A stretch of 64,000 nucleotides of DNA from JBEKOF01 sp049513975 (GCA_049513975.1 JBEKVM010000008.1:23484-87483); one strand, 5' to 3'. Shown: positions 8,928 through 17,702, counted from the stretch's first letter. Made by a program: numbers and translations. Notes: a model not told the origin generated them from the sequence alone.

Positions 8928-9605
8928 ATGAAGAAGAATGGAAAGAAACCCGGCGCCGCCATCCGCGAGCTGCTGGCGGTGATGGCCCGGCTGCGTTCGC
9001 CCGCCGGCTGCCCGTGGGACCGGGAACAGAATCATAGGACGCTGCGCTTCCACGCCGTGGAAGAGGCCTACGAATTGATGGACGCGATCGAAGCCGGGGA
9101 CGACCAGGAAATGGCGGAGGAGCTGGGCGATTTGCTCTTGCAGGTGGTCTTTCACTGCCAGTTGGCCGGGGAGCGCGGCGCGTTTGATTTCGAGGAAGTG
9201 GCGCGGCGCATCACGGAAAAGCTGGTGCGCCGCCACCCGCACGTCTTCGGGGAGACGAAAGTCAAGAACGTGGATGAAGTCTGGGCCAACTGGGAAAAAA
9301 TCAAGACCACCGAAAAACACGGAACGCGGCACGCGCGCCCTTCCGCGCTGGACGGCATCCCCAAACATTTGCCCGCGCTCCTGCGCGCCGAGGAACTGGC
9401 AAAAAAAGGGCGCAAGGCAAAACTCCTTCCCGCCGGCGACGGTGGAACACAAGGATTGACAAAGGGGTCGCTGGCCAGAAGATTATTTGACCTGGCGGGT
9501 GAGGCGCAGGCCAAAGGCTGGTGCGCCGAGGATCTGCTCCGCGCCGAAACCCAACGGCAGGAGCGGCAACTCCGCAAAAAAGAACGCTTGCGGCAAAAAC
9601 ATTAA
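8928..9605 (+). CDS. mazG: MazG nucleoside triphosphate pyrophosphohydrolase
   Basis: It hydrolyses (d)NTPs to monophosphates and pyrophosphate, cleaning the nucleotide pool. The N-terminal MazG domain is complete: LRSPAGCPWDREQNHRTLR, then the metal-binding EEAYELMDAIEAGD and EELGDLLLQVVFH with Glu 45, 46 and 49 and Asp 68. KLVRRHPHVFG and VWANWEKIK follow. At 225 residues it is shorter than two-domain E. coli MazG (about 263). The second half is diverged and ends in a basic Arg/Lys/Gln helix, so only the first domain is likely catalytic. It sits directly after proB. Confidence 0.92.
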   Translation: MKKNGKKPGAAIRELLAVMARLRSPAGCPWDREQNHRTLRFHAVEEAYELMDAIEAGDDQEMAEELGDLLLQVVFHCQLAGERGAFDFEEVARRITEKLVRRHPHVFGETKVKNVDEVWANWEKIKTTEKHGTRHARPSALDGIPKHLPALLRAEELAKKGRKAKLLPAGDGGTQGLTKGSLARRLFDLAGEAQAKGWCAEDLLRAETQRQERQLRKKERLRQKH

Positions 9606-9747
9606 ATCAAATATGCGCCTGACACCGCGATGATCTTTTGCGAGGAGAATGTTGCAAAGGGCGCATCTCAATTTTTGGCAATTTGTTTTCACCCATCCTT
9701 TTTATTGCGCCGGCGGCGGCGGGGGTGTTTAGTGGTGGGCCAAGTTT

Positions 9748-10857
9748 ATGACTGATCCTCGATACAAGAAGCTGGCCGATCTGCTGACCACCTATTCCAC
9801 CGCCCTGAGGAAGGGCGACCGCATCCTGCTGGAGCTGATTGATGTGCCCGATGAGTTCGGCATCGAATTGATGCGGGCCGCCCGGAGGCGGGGCGCGCTT
9901 CCCCTGATCGAGGCGCGCCATACCCGCCTGAACCGGGAGCTGATGCTGCAAACCAGCGCGCCCCATGCCCGGCTGGTGCGCGACGTGGAGTTGTCGCGCA
10001 TGAAACGGATGCAGGCCTACATCGCCATCCGCGGGTCGGACAATTCCAGCGAAAGCGCCGATGTGCCCAGCCGGCTGATGAGCCTCTACAGCAAAACGAC
10101 GCGGCCCGTGCATGATTGGCGGGTGAACAAGACGCGCTGGTGCGTGCTGCGCTGGCCCTCGCCCAGCATGGCCCAGGCGGCCAACATGAGCACCGAATCG
10201 TTCGAGAATTTTTATTTCGAGGTCTGCACGATGGATTATGCGAAAATGGCGCGGGCCATGGTGCCGCTGCAAGAGCTGATGAACCGAACCGGGCGGGTGC
10301 AGTTGAAATCGCCGGGGACGGATTTGCAGTTCAGCATTAAAGGCATCGGGGCGATCCTGGCCGAGGGCAAGCGGAACATCCCCGACGGGGAGGTTTTCAG
10401 TTGTCCGATCAAAGACTCGGTGCAGGGCTGCATCCAATACAACACGCCCACGATTTATTCGGGCACGAAATTTGAAAAGGTGCGGCTGGAATTCAAGGAC
10501 GGCAAAATCATCAAGGCGACGTCGAACAACAACCGGCGCCTGAATGAAATCCTGGACACCGACCCGGGGGCGCGTTACATCGGGGAGTTTTCCCTCGGCT
10601 TCAATCCCTACATCCTCAATCCGATGTGCGACATTTTGTTTGACGAAAAGATCGCCGGCTCGCTGCATTTCACGCCCGGGCAGGCTTACGAGGATGCGGA
10701 CAACGGCAACCGCTCGGCGGTGCATTGGGACCTGGTGCTGATCCAGCGGCCGGAATGGGGCGGGGGCGAGGTGTGGTTCGACGGCAAGCTGATCCGCAAG
10801 GACGGGCTGTTCCTGCCGCGGGAATTGCAGGCGCTCAACCCAAAGAATTTGAAGTGA
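9748..10857 (+). CDS. M29 family thermophilic-type aminopeptidase
   Basis: A metallo-aminopeptidase of 369 residues, the length typical of M29 (aminopeptidase T/AmpS). Family features are the N-terminal LADLLTTYSTALRKGDRILL, the glycine-rich segment of the second domain, and the metal-ligand region with GEVFSCPIKDSVQGCIQYN. Further features are IGEFSLGFNPYI, FDEKIAGSLHFTPGQAYEDA and the late NRSAVHWDLVL containing the metal histidine. It is likely cytoplasmic and involved in peptide turnover. Weak similarity elsewhere does not suggest a different function. The start ATG at 9748 gives the family N-terminus. Confidence 0.92.
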   Translation: MTDPRYKKLADLLTTYSTALRKGDRILLELIDVPDEFGIELMRAARRRGALPLIEARHTRLNRELMLQTSAPHARLVRDVELSRMKRMQAYIAIRGSDNSSESADVPSRLMSLYSKTTRPVHDWRVNKTRWCVLRWPSPSMAQAANMSTESFENFYFEVCTMDYAKMARAMVPLQELMNRTGRVQLKSPGTDLQFSIKGIGAILAEGKRNIPDGEVFSCPIKDSVQGCIQYNTPTIYSGTKFEKVRLEFKDGKIIKATSNNNRRLNEILDTDPGARYIGEFSLGFNPYILNPMCDILFDEKIAGSLHFTPGQAYEDADNGNRSAVHWDLVLIQRPEWGGGEVWFDGKLIRKDGLFLPRELQALNPKNLK

Positions 10858-10872
10858 AAAGCCGTGGAATGA

Positions 10873-10973
10873 GGCAAAATCATGGGGGGCAAAATCATAA
10901 AGACATAAAATCAGGAATGGTTTTTGTTTGAGGAGCCTTTGTTTGATTATGGCGGCGATGTGAATTCCTTTTG
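10873..10973. repeat. CAAAATCATG-family repeat with a ghost GxxExxY-type 3' end
   Basis: Two GGCAAAATCAT units (10873-10884 and 10888-10900) are followed by about 70 bases that match, with few changes, the stretch at 11742-11845. Read on the minus strand, the right part gives HQKEFTSPP and a stop at 10947. The intact gene further right ends HQIEFTTLP and a stop. This looks like the decayed tail of another copy of that gene. Confidence 0.7.
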
Positions 10974-10987
10974 GTGAACCGCTTTCT

Positions 10988-11644
10988 ATGAACGACACCC
11001 GCTCTTTGTCCGACTGGATTGTCCACGTATTCGACCATCCCGTCACCAAGCCCGCCTGGTACTGGGGGGAGAACGCTCCTCAGTGGGAGGACAGTCCGGA
11101 ACATGACGCTACGTTTATCGCCGAGGCTTTCGAGCGTTCCGGCAAGTTTCTTGCCCCATTCTCTGACGAGCAACTGGATCAGGGCTTTTGGTATCTCGTC
11201 AGCAACGATGGGTCTGAATTCATGTATTCGCTTGTTGAACCAAGTGTTCCTGCTCGGCTGCGCCTTCGCGCTTTGCGCTCGTTCGTCCCACTTTTCGAGC
11301 AGGTCATGGCGGCGCGCTGTTCGCCGCACCTATCACATCTTGACGAGCGCGGGGCGAACCCGCTCAACAGGGCGTGCTATATGTGGTGGGACATCCTTCC
11401 GATTCACGGTCGCCCGGACTTGCCGGACCGGGCTGAATTCGACGCGGAGGTCCTTGCCGTCCTGCGGCGCCTCTTGGCCATTCCACATGATGCCTGCCGC
11501 GAGAGTGCCCTGCACGGTCTCGGCCATTGGTCCATCTACTACCCCGCCGTTGCAGGCATAATTGACGCGTTTCTTTCCCGCTCACCGAATTTGCGGCCCG
11601 AGCTCGTTGCTTATGCCAAGAGCGCCAAGAGCGGAGTTCTATGA
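10988..11644 (+). CDS. Hypothetical protein between CAAAATCATG repeats
   Basis: A 218-residue soluble protein that I do not assign. It is rich in aromatic residues (PAWYWGENAPQWEDS, GFWYLVSN, CYMWWDILP). A conserved-looking helical C-terminal half contains ALHGLGHWSIYY and IIDAFLSRSPNLRPELVAYA, which looks like a HEAT-like or all-helical repeat. No signal peptide or membrane segment is present. It is enclosed by two copies of the CAAAATCATG repeat, so it may be part of a transferable cassette. The ATG at 10988 is the first start in the frame. Confidence 0.7.
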   Translation: MNDTRSLSDWIVHVFDHPVTKPAWYWGENAPQWEDSPEHDATFIAEAFERSGKFLAPFSDEQLDQGFWYLVSNDGSEFMYSLVEPSVPARLRLRALRSFVPLFEQVMAARCSPHLSHLDERGANPLNRACYMWWDILPIHGRPDLPDRAEFDAEVLAVLRRLLAIPHDACRESALHGLGHWSIYYPAVAGIIDAFLSRSPNLRPELVAYAKSAKSGVL

Positions 11645-11800
11645 TTTTCCTTATGATTTTGCCCTGCATGATTTTGCCTCAATCCGGGCGCCTTTTATCG
11701 GGCAAGGCAGCATTTTTGAAGGGGTGAAAACGGAAGGGGATGGCAAAATCATGGGGGGGGCAAAATCATAAAGACATAAGATCAGGAGTGGTTTTCGTTT
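11641..11800. repeat. CAAAATCATG-family repeat cluster, inverted pair
   Basis: Three ATGATTTT(GCC) units in one orientation (11641-11678) face two GGCAAAATCAT units in the other (11742-11770) across about 60 bases. The right arm continues into a 60-base block shared with 10888-10950. The cluster forms a large imperfect palindrome just after the 3' ends of two convergent genes. Confidence 0.8.
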
Positions 11801-11817
11801 TGCGAGCTTTTGGTTGA

Positions 11818-12618
11818 CTAGGGAAGGGTGGTGAATTCAATTTGGTGACGATTGAAGTTGACCCAATGAAGAGCCCGCAAGGGTGTGTGTTTCAGAAAGC
11901 GCCGTTGGTGATCGGCCATGGACTTGCCGCCCGCGGTCACCGCGCTGAACGAAAACGCCACGTCCTGATCAAGCATGTGCATTGATTGTGTTCCGAGCAA
12001 ACTGCCTTGCGAACGGATGGGAACGGGCCGGACCACAGAAGGCGGACCGCCCAGAAAATGGGTGATGGCGTCACGGTAGAGGGCCACTTCAAGGAAGGCC
12101 CCCCAATCGTCGAGCAACTCGACGATCTTTTCACGCAACCAAACGCCGCCTGGAGTGACAGGACGCCAGGCGGAATCCAAGATTTCAAACCGGTGGCGCT
12201 TCGCGGAGGTCAATTTGGTCGAAAGGAATTCATGTTTGACTTGCGGCGGACGGAGGTTCACCAGGCGTCCATGCTGGAGGCCGGTGAGAAATAAATAGTT
12301 TAATCCCTGGGCGCGATGGGCGGCGACAAGCGACTCGGTCGTTTTCGTTTCGAGAATGAGTCCCCCATTGAGAAGCACGTCTATGAAATAATCTTTGCGA
12401 AACGATTGATGGGTTACGGCAATCGCGGCTTCGCGCAGGGCTGTGCCGAAGCCGGCGGCCTGCCAGCGGATGGCGATCTCGCGCTGGTAAAGCGCCTCGT
12501 CAAGGAAACGCCCGAATTGGTTATGAACGTCGAAAATAATGCGCATGAGTTTCCGGTCGAGCGCATGAAATTCCTCCTGGTCAAGCCGGCGAATTTCGAC
12601 GGCCGGCTCAATGGGCAT
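11818..12618 (-). CDS. GxxExxY-type protein with extended C-terminal half
   Basis: A 266-residue protein. Its first half matches the GxxExxY family: LDRKLMRIIFDVHNQFG, then RFLDEALYQREIAIR (the degenerate G..E..Y motif), then DVLLNGGLILETKTTES and a late GLNYLFLTGLQHGRLVN. The family is usually about 125 residues, and the final segment resembles PD-(D/E)XK-like cores. The known function is undetermined. Here about 140 further residues follow, with RPVTPGGVWLREKIVELLDDWG and QRRFLKHTPLRALHW, which I do not recognise. I start it at the ATG at 12618, since a longer frame to 12684 would begin inside a repeat. CAAAATCATG repeats flank both ends. Confidence 0.75.
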   Translation of the reverse strand: MPIEPAVEIRRLDQEEFHALDRKLMRIIFDVHNQFGRFLDEALYQREIAIRWQAAGFGTALREAAIAVTHQSFRKDYFIDVLLNGGLILETKTTESLVAAHRAQGLNYLFLTGLQHGRLVNLRPPQVKHEFLSTKLTSAKRHRFEILDSAWRPVTPGGVWLREKIVELLDDWGAFLEVALYRDAITHFLGGPPSVVRPVPIRSQGSLLGTQSMHMLDQDVAFSFSAVTAGGKSMADHQRRFLKHTPLRALHWVNFNRHQIEFTTLP

Positions 12619-12655
12619 AAAAGAACCGCGGCGAAATCCGCGCCATTCTTGTTTT

Positions 12656-12682
12656 GATGATTTTGCCCTCCATGATTTTGCC
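12656..12682. repeat. CAAAATCATG-family repeat, two units
   Basis: GATGATTTTGCC and CATGATTTTGCC occur in tandem. They lie between the 5' end of the GxxExxY-type gene and the stop of the LysR gene. Confidence 0.8.
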
Positions 12683-12690
12683 AATCCCCG

Positions 12691-13566
12691 TCAGCCCTTC
12701 AAGATGTGGAGGAACTGCTTCATGGCGGGGGAGAGGACCTTGTTCTTTTTGTAAAGGGCGGCGAGCGGACGGAAGAGTTCGACGCCCTCGATCCTGACTT
12801 CGACGAGGGTTTGCTTGGCGACTTCCTGGAGGACGGTGGCCTGGGGCACAATGGAGATGCCGGCCTCGATTTCCACGGCGCGCTTGACCGTTTCAATGTT
12901 GTCGAACTCCATGACCGTCTGCACGGTCACGGCGTGGTCCTTCAAGATTTTATCAATGGCTTTGCGGGTGGGAATGTCGGGTTCGAAGCTGATGAATTTC
13001 TCGCCGCTCAACTGGGATAATTTGATGGATTTGTTTTTGGCCAGGGGATGCTGGGGATGGCAGATGAGAACGAGTACGTCCTTGCGCAAGGGGATCAACT
13101 CCAGCTTGGGGTCCTTGGTCGGATAGGCGACCAGCCCCAAATCCACCACGTTGCTCAAAACGTCTTCATAAACCTGGTTGGCGCGGCGGTATTCGACGTG
13201 GACATTGACGGTGGGAAAGAGCTTGAGGAATTTTTTGAGGTAGGGGGGCAGATCGTGCAGGCCGATGCTGTAAATGGTGGCCAGGCGGATGGTGCCGGAA
13301 ATGATGTCCTTGATTTCCTGGAGGCGGTTGTGCAAGGAGTCGTAACTTTGGATGATCTGCTTGCTGTATTCGTAGAGCACCTGGCCCTCGCGGGTCAGGC
13401 GGAACTTTTTTTTGCTGCGCTCGATGAGGAGGGATTTGAATTGTCGCTCCAGCGAGCTGATCTGCTGGCTGACGGCGGACTGCGTCACGTTGTTGATTTG
13501 GGCCGCTTTGGTGAAACTTTCCGTTTCAGCCAAATCACAGAATACTTTTAAGCTTTCAACTTGCAT
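12691..13566 (-). CDS. LysR family transcriptional regulator
   Basis: A 291-residue DNA-binding regulator with the family architecture. The N-terminal winged HTH carries FTKAAQINNVTQSAVSQQISSL (residues about 18-39), followed by a linker helix and a two-lobed effector domain (IRLATIYSIGLHDLPP, LGLVAYPTKDPKLELIPL, GISIVPQATVLQEV). It most resembles the CysL/CbbR-like branch, but the effector is unknown. Family members bind upstream of target operons as tetramers and often regulate a divergent gene; here no divergent gene is present. A canonical promoter ends only about seven bases before the ATG. Confidence 0.94.
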   Translation of the reverse strand: MQVESLKVFCDLAETESFTKAAQINNVTQSAVSQQISSLERQFKSLLIERSKKKFRLTREGQVLYEYSKQIIQSYDSLHNRLQEIKDIISGTIRLATIYSIGLHDLPPYLKKFLKLFPTVNVHVEYRRANQVYEDVLSNVVDLGLVAYPTKDPKLELIPLRKDVLVLICHPQHPLAKNKSIKLSQLSGEKFISFEPDIPTRKAIDKILKDHAVTVQTVMEFDNIETVKRAVEIEAGISIVPQATVLQEVAKQTLVEVRIEGVELFRPLAALYKKNKVLSPAMKQFLHILKG

Positions 13567-13572
13567 TAGGCT

Positions 13573-13601
13573 ATTGAAACCAGAAAAGAGAATAATGTCA
13601 A
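13573..13601 (-). promoter_or_regulatory. Candidate sigma-70 promoter of the LysR gene
   Basis: On the minus strand, TTGACA (13596-13601) and TTCAAT (13573-13578) are separated by exactly 17 bases. Transcription would begin at or next to the ATG at 13566, implying a leaderless mRNA. Confidence 0.55.
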
Positions 13602-13618
13602 CTTATCATTCGCAAGAC

Positions 13619-15913
13619 TTATTGGGCCTTTTTGGCGGGGGCCGGCTCGGCCCCATCGGCCAGGGCGTGTTTGACGGCGCGGAGGAGGTCCTGGCTGGTG
13701 AAGGGCTTCTGCAGGTAGGGATCCTCTTCCTCCACCTTGCTGGAGCGGACATAGCCGCTGCACCACAAAATGCGGGTGCGGGGCGCGAGCTTGCGGATGT
13801 GCTCGGTCACTTCCCGCCCGCTCATGTTGGGCATGACCAGGTCAACCAGGACCAGGTCAATCGAATCCTTCCAGTGGGCAAAGAGTTCCAGGGCCCTGGC
13901 GCCGCTGTTGGCCGTGAGTACGGTGTAGCCAAAAGAGGAAAGAACCATCTGCCCCATTGTCAACAATAGGTCTTCGTCATCCACCATCAGGATGGTTTGG
14001 GCGCCGCGCAATTCGGCCAGGGTGAGCGGGGCCTCCCGCACGATTTTGTCGTTGGCCGGCAGAAAAATGCGCACGACGGCGCCGGCGCCGGGCCGGTTGG
14101 AAACGGCCACGCCGCCGCCGTGATTGGTGACGATGCCGTAAACCCAGGCCAGTCCCAGCCCGCGATGCTGGCTGCCCTTGGTGGTGAAAAACGGCTCAAA
14201 GACATGCGGCATGACCTCCTCCGAAATGCCCGTGCCGTTGTCGGAAACCTCCAGGCAGACATAATTGCCCGCGTTTAATTTGGCCGTGCCTTCCTCCATC
14301 GGCTGGGTCAATTCCACATTGCGGGTTTCCACCGTGATCTGGCCGTCGCCCTTGATGGCTTCCACCGCGTTTTCGAGGATTCTGACCAGGGCCTGCTGCA
14401 TTTTGGCCTCGTCGAAATTGACGGTGAAAAGCTTTCGTTCCAAATGCCGGGAAATGGGGACCGGATTGGGGAGGGAATTCTGCAGCGCTTCCACCGTCCG
14501 CTCCAGCAGGGTGTTGAGGTTGCCGGCGGTTTGCACGCGCGCGTCCTTGTCTTGCAGACTGAAGGAAGCAAGGTCGCCGGCCACTTCGGCGGCTTTGTCG
14601 GCCGATTTTTCGATTTCGACGAGCGAGCCGCGCCAGGGATGGCCCGGCTCGGCCTTGCTCAAGAGGAGGGAGGTGTGGCCCAGGATGCTGGTCAGGGCGT
14701 TGTTGAAATCCAACGCGACCGATCGGGCCAGTTGGAGGGCGCAGTCCAGCTTTTGCCGCTGGATGGAATGGGCCGCCAATCCCGCCGGACTGGCCGCGCC
14801 CGCCGGGGCCGCCGCCGCCGGGGCCGGCTCCTTGAGCAATTGGAGCAGGCAAATATCGTCCGGAGGCAGGCAGGTCATCTGCACCAGAAAGGTCGCGGGC
14901 ATGCCGCTCTTGAGGCGGAACTTAAGGCGCGGCAGCAGTGTGGGCGCGGGCAAACCCAGAAATTGCACCAGGGAATCGCGGTTATCCGGGGACCAGATGG
15001 TTCCCAGCCTGGCGTCGGGCTTTTCGATGGTGGCGCCGAAGGCGCGCACGGCCGCGCGATTGGCCCGGAGGACCTGGCCGGTCTTGCGCACCAGAAACGC
15101 CGGCCAATCAGCGTCCTGCAGCAGGAAATCGCCCTCCGTTCTGACTGGCACGGCCGCCCCCGGAACTGCGGCGGGCGCGGCGGCGCCCTCCCTGAAGAAC
15201 TGCAGCAACACCCATTTGCTTTGCGCCGCCGGACAAATTTGCGCGTGAAAGGAAATGATCGTGCCACTTTCCGCCCGCAACTTGACGGGCAGCCCTTGGC
15301 CCTCGGCCGGCTCGGCCAGAAACTTCTCCAGGGCCGCCGCGTTCTCCGCCGCCCAGATCGCCTCCAAAAGCGCGCCCTTGCGGGAGGCCGCCCCAAAAAC
15401 GCGCGCGGCGGCGGGATTGGATCGAATGATCGCGCCCGCCTTGTCCACCACCAGCGCGGGCCAGTCGGCGTTGGTCAAGGCAAAGGGCACCTCCATCGCG
15501 TCGAGAAACGTGGTGGGGAGCGAGACGGGCGAATCCTTCAGGCGCGTCCCGGTGGAGGTTTCAAACGCGCCGGGGGCCGGGCCGGCGAACAATTGCAAAA
15601 GATAATAATTGCGCCCTTCCCGGGAGAGTTTGGTGAGGCGGGACTGAAAGCGGGCTTTTTGACCGCCGGCGCAGGTGAGTTTCATTTCGCCCGGTTTGCC
15701 CGCCGCCTCCTGGTCGGCGAGAAAGCGGTCCAGCTTAATGCCATTGATTCCATTGGCGTCATCCAGGAGTGCGGACAAGGAAGCGACCCCCTGGACGGCG
15801 GTTCCAAAGAGCTGGCAGGCGGCGCGGTTGGCGCGGCAAATGGCGCCGCTTTCCTCCAGGAGCAATGCCGGCCATCCCGCTTTTTCCAGGACAAAGTCGG
15901 TCTGTCGTCTCAT
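13619..15913 (-). CDS. Hybrid sensor kinase/response regulator with three PAS-like domains
   Basis: A soluble 764-residue signalling protein. Three PAS-like units share the pattern WPA-(L/F)-(L/V) with later R-(A/S)-N-(R/P)-AA at residues about 10-115, 140-250 and 265-375. A dimerisation helix pair near 395-450 precedes the ATPase domain. That domain has an N-box (RILENAVEAI), G1 (VSDNGTGISEEV), an F-box and G2 (GSQHRGLGLAW). A receiver domain ends the protein, with MVDDEDLL, phospho-acceptor aspartate in LVDLVMPNMSG, and LQKPF. At residue 401 the expected phospho-histidine of the A-H-D-F-N-N motif is leucine (ALDFNNALTSILGH). Autophosphorylation at the usual site is therefore not possible. 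The partner and signal are unknown. Confidence 0.93.
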   Translation of the reverse strand: MRRQTDFVLEKAGWPALLLEESGAICRANRAACQLFGTAVQGVASLSALLDDANGINGIKLDRFLADQEAAGKPGEMKLTCAGGQKARFQSRLTKLSREGRNYYLLQLFAGPAPGAFETSTGTRLKDSPVSLPTTFLDAMEVPFALTNADWPALVVDKAGAIIRSNPAAARVFGAASRKGALLEAIWAAENAAALEKFLAEPAEGQGLPVKLRAESGTIISFHAQICPAAQSKWVLLQFFREGAAAPAAVPGAAVPVRTEGDFLLQDADWPAFLVRKTGQVLRANRAAVRAFGATIEKPDARLGTIWSPDNRDSLVQFLGLPAPTLLPRLKFRLKSGMPATFLVQMTCLPPDDICLLQLLKEPAPAAAAPAGAASPAGLAAHSIQRQKLDCALQLARSVALDFNNALTSILGHTSLLLSKAEPGHPWRGSLVEIEKSADKAAEVAGDLASFSLQDKDARVQTAGNLNTLLERTVEALQNSLPNPVPISRHLERKLFTVNFDEAKMQQALVRILENAVEAIKGDGQITVETRNVELTQPMEEGTAKLNAGNYVCLEVSDNGTGISEEVMPHVFEPFFTTKGSQHRGLGLAWVYGIVTNHGGGVAVSNRPGAGAVVRIFLPANDKIVREAPLTLAELRGAQTILMVDDEDLLLTMGQMVLSSFGYTVLTANSGARALELFAHWKDSIDLVLVDLVMPNMSGREVTEHIRKLAPRTRILWCSGYVRSSKVEEEDPYLQKPFTSQDLLRAVKHALADGAEPAPAKKAQ

Positions 15914-16009
15914 CAGCCAAAATCAATACCCTGTTTTCCTCTTCCTCTCAAACAAAATTGAGCGGCAACAAAATTGAGCGGGTTGGGAATAAGGCAGGCA
16001 AAGGCGCGC

Positions 16010-17626
16010 TCAAAAGCGGCAAGTCAAGTCTAATTGCAACAGCTCGTACTGCTTGATGGGATTGAGGGAGGGGATGTCCTGGTTGCTGCCGCCGGTGCCG
16101 AGTTTATTGTTGATGCGGGTGGCATAACCATAACGGAGGGTGCCGATGAGGTTGTCGGTAAAGCCGTAGGCCAGGGCGGAGTAAAGACCCTGGAGATTGC
16201 CCCGGCCTTCAAAAAAGTCGGAGTCGAGCAGGTTTGGGTCCAGGGCGTACTGTTCGACGTGCTGCCAATAGACGCGGGCGTCCCAGGTGTTTTTCTTGAC
16301 GACAGAACCATAGACCATGCCCACATCTGCGCCGCTGGAGACACCGAAGCCGAATTGCCAGGCCATGTTGTCGTATTTTTGCGCGACAAACTTGCTGGCG
16401 GGAATGGCGGCATTCATCACGGCCGCCGCCGCTTCGGCGCGCTGGGCGCCTTCCAGGTTTTGGGCAAAGTCGCCAAAGAAGCGGGCGGGCCGGCGGCCGA
16501 TCTTGAAATCCAGCTCGAAGGGGATGTCCAGCACCTGCAGGTAGTCCAGGCCGGTTTGGTTGAAAATGAAACCGTCGTTGTTGGCGGGCACGGCCAGCCC
16601 GCCGGCGTTTTGATTCTGCCCGACGGCCACGCCGGGAAGGCCGCCGCCGCCTTCGCCGACGAACGTATCCGAGTAGCCAGGGGTGGTTTGTGATGCCGGG
16701 ATTCCAGGAATGGTCGCGCCGACGGGCGGGGTGGTGTTATTTTTCCCCACGCCGTCGTAATTATAAAGCGTCACGGCGGCTTTGAGGGAAACATCCTTGC
16801 TGATGTGGTAGTTGAAGCCGCCCTGCCAGGCCAGGAGAAACGGGGCGCTGGTGTCCTGGCCTGACAATTGGAAAGTGGGGTAGATCAGGGCGGAGGTATG
16901 CGTGGGGTTGTTGTCCTCGTAGAGGAATTGGGCGAGGTTGGCGAAGAAATCCACATCGCCGACGGTGTATTTGAATTTTTCCACCGCTCCCGCGGGGTTG
17001 ATGTCGCTGTCCCAGACCATGGGGGTGTTGTAGAGGGGGTTGGGCATTTTGCCCACGATGATTTCAACCCCGTCGCGGGGATGCCAGCCCAAATAGACCT
17101 GGCCCAGGCTCAGGGCGTCGGTGGATTTGCCAAAGGGCCCCTGGTAAGGAGCGCCGGAAGTGGAGGTGCCAAAGGTGACCCACGGGGAGCGGGGGTTGGA
17201 GGCCGTTTCGAGGCGGAGTCCGTAGTTGAAATTGCCGGCCAGATCGCCGCGCAAGCCCACGCGCACGGCGTAGCGGAAGCGGCCGAGGTCTATCCTGGCG
17301 TCGTTGGGGGCCTCGGCTTGGCGGTCCTCGAAGCGCATGCGGATGTCGCCGAACAACTCGACGCTTTTGATGCCGTCGCTGATTTTCCACTTGAGGGCGG
17401 GCATCTGGGCGTTGGTCAGGCGGGCGTCCGCCTCGGCCTTGACTTTTTGGGCCTCTTCCTGGGTGACGTAACCCTTTTTAACGAAAAGGTCCAGGAGCGG
17501 ATCGGAGGAAGGAGAGGATTGCGCGCCCGCGCCCGGGGCCAAGGCGAGCAGGAGGAGCGCCGCGGCGATGGCGGTGGGGCCGCGGTGAAAAGGCCCTGAC
17601 CCCGGAAGCGATTTTTCGATTCGCAT
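16010..17626 (-). CDS. Putative outer-membrane porin
   Basis: A 538-residue exported beta-barrel protein. A signal peptide (AAALLLLALAPGAGA) is followed by the short helical stretch DLFVKKGYVTQEEAQKVK, typical of putative porins in Verrucomicrobia and Bacteroidetes. Then come repeated amphipathic strands such as VELFGDIRMRFEDRQ, NFNYGLRLETA and GTLRYGYATRINN. It ends LLQLDLTCRF, with the C-terminal phenylalanine that barrel proteins use for assembly. It probably forms a diffusion pore for small solutes. It stands alone between the kinase gene and a terminator-bounded pair of secreted-protein genes. Confidence 0.88.
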   Translation of the reverse strand: MRIEKSLPGSGPFHRGPTAIAAALLLLALAPGAGAQSSPSSDPLLDLFVKKGYVTQEEAQKVKAEADARLTNAQMPALKWKISDGIKSVELFGDIRMRFEDRQAEAPNDARIDLGRFRYAVRVGLRGDLAGNFNYGLRLETASNPRSPWVTFGTSTSGAPYQGPFGKSTDALSLGQVYLGWHPRDGVEIIVGKMPNPLYNTPMVWDSDINPAGAVEKFKYTVGDVDFFANLAQFLYEDNNPTHTSALIYPTFQLSGQDTSAPFLLAWQGGFNYHISKDVSLKAAVTLYNYDGVGKNNTTPPVGATIPGIPASQTTPGYSDTFVGEGGGGLPGVAVGQNQNAGGLAVPANNDGFIFNQTGLDYLQVLDIPFELDFKIGRRPARFFGDFAQNLEGAQRAEAAAAVMNAAIPASKFVAQKYDNMAWQFGFGVSSGADVGMVYGSVVKKNTWDARVYWQHVEQYALDPNLLDSDFFEGRGNLQGLYSALAYGFTDNLIGTLRYGYATRINNKLGTGGSNQDIPSLNPIKQYELLQLDLTCRF

Positions 17627-17702
17627 AGGCGCGATGGTAGGAGAGGATTGCGACAGGATTGTGGCGGAAATGTTACGTTCCGGTTAATTGAGGCCGCCGG
17701 GG

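Noticed and set aside
7589..8962. Open frame of 457 codons on the minus strand
   Set aside because: Shadow of proB.
9607..11049. Open frame of 480 codons on the minus strand
   Set aside because: It is antisense to the M29 aminopeptidase and has no domain, only His/Pro/Arg-rich shadow composition.
12618..12684. Longer N-terminus of the GxxExxY-type protein starting at 12684
   Set aside because: The extra codons lie in the CAAAATCATG repeat and do not resemble the family N-terminus.
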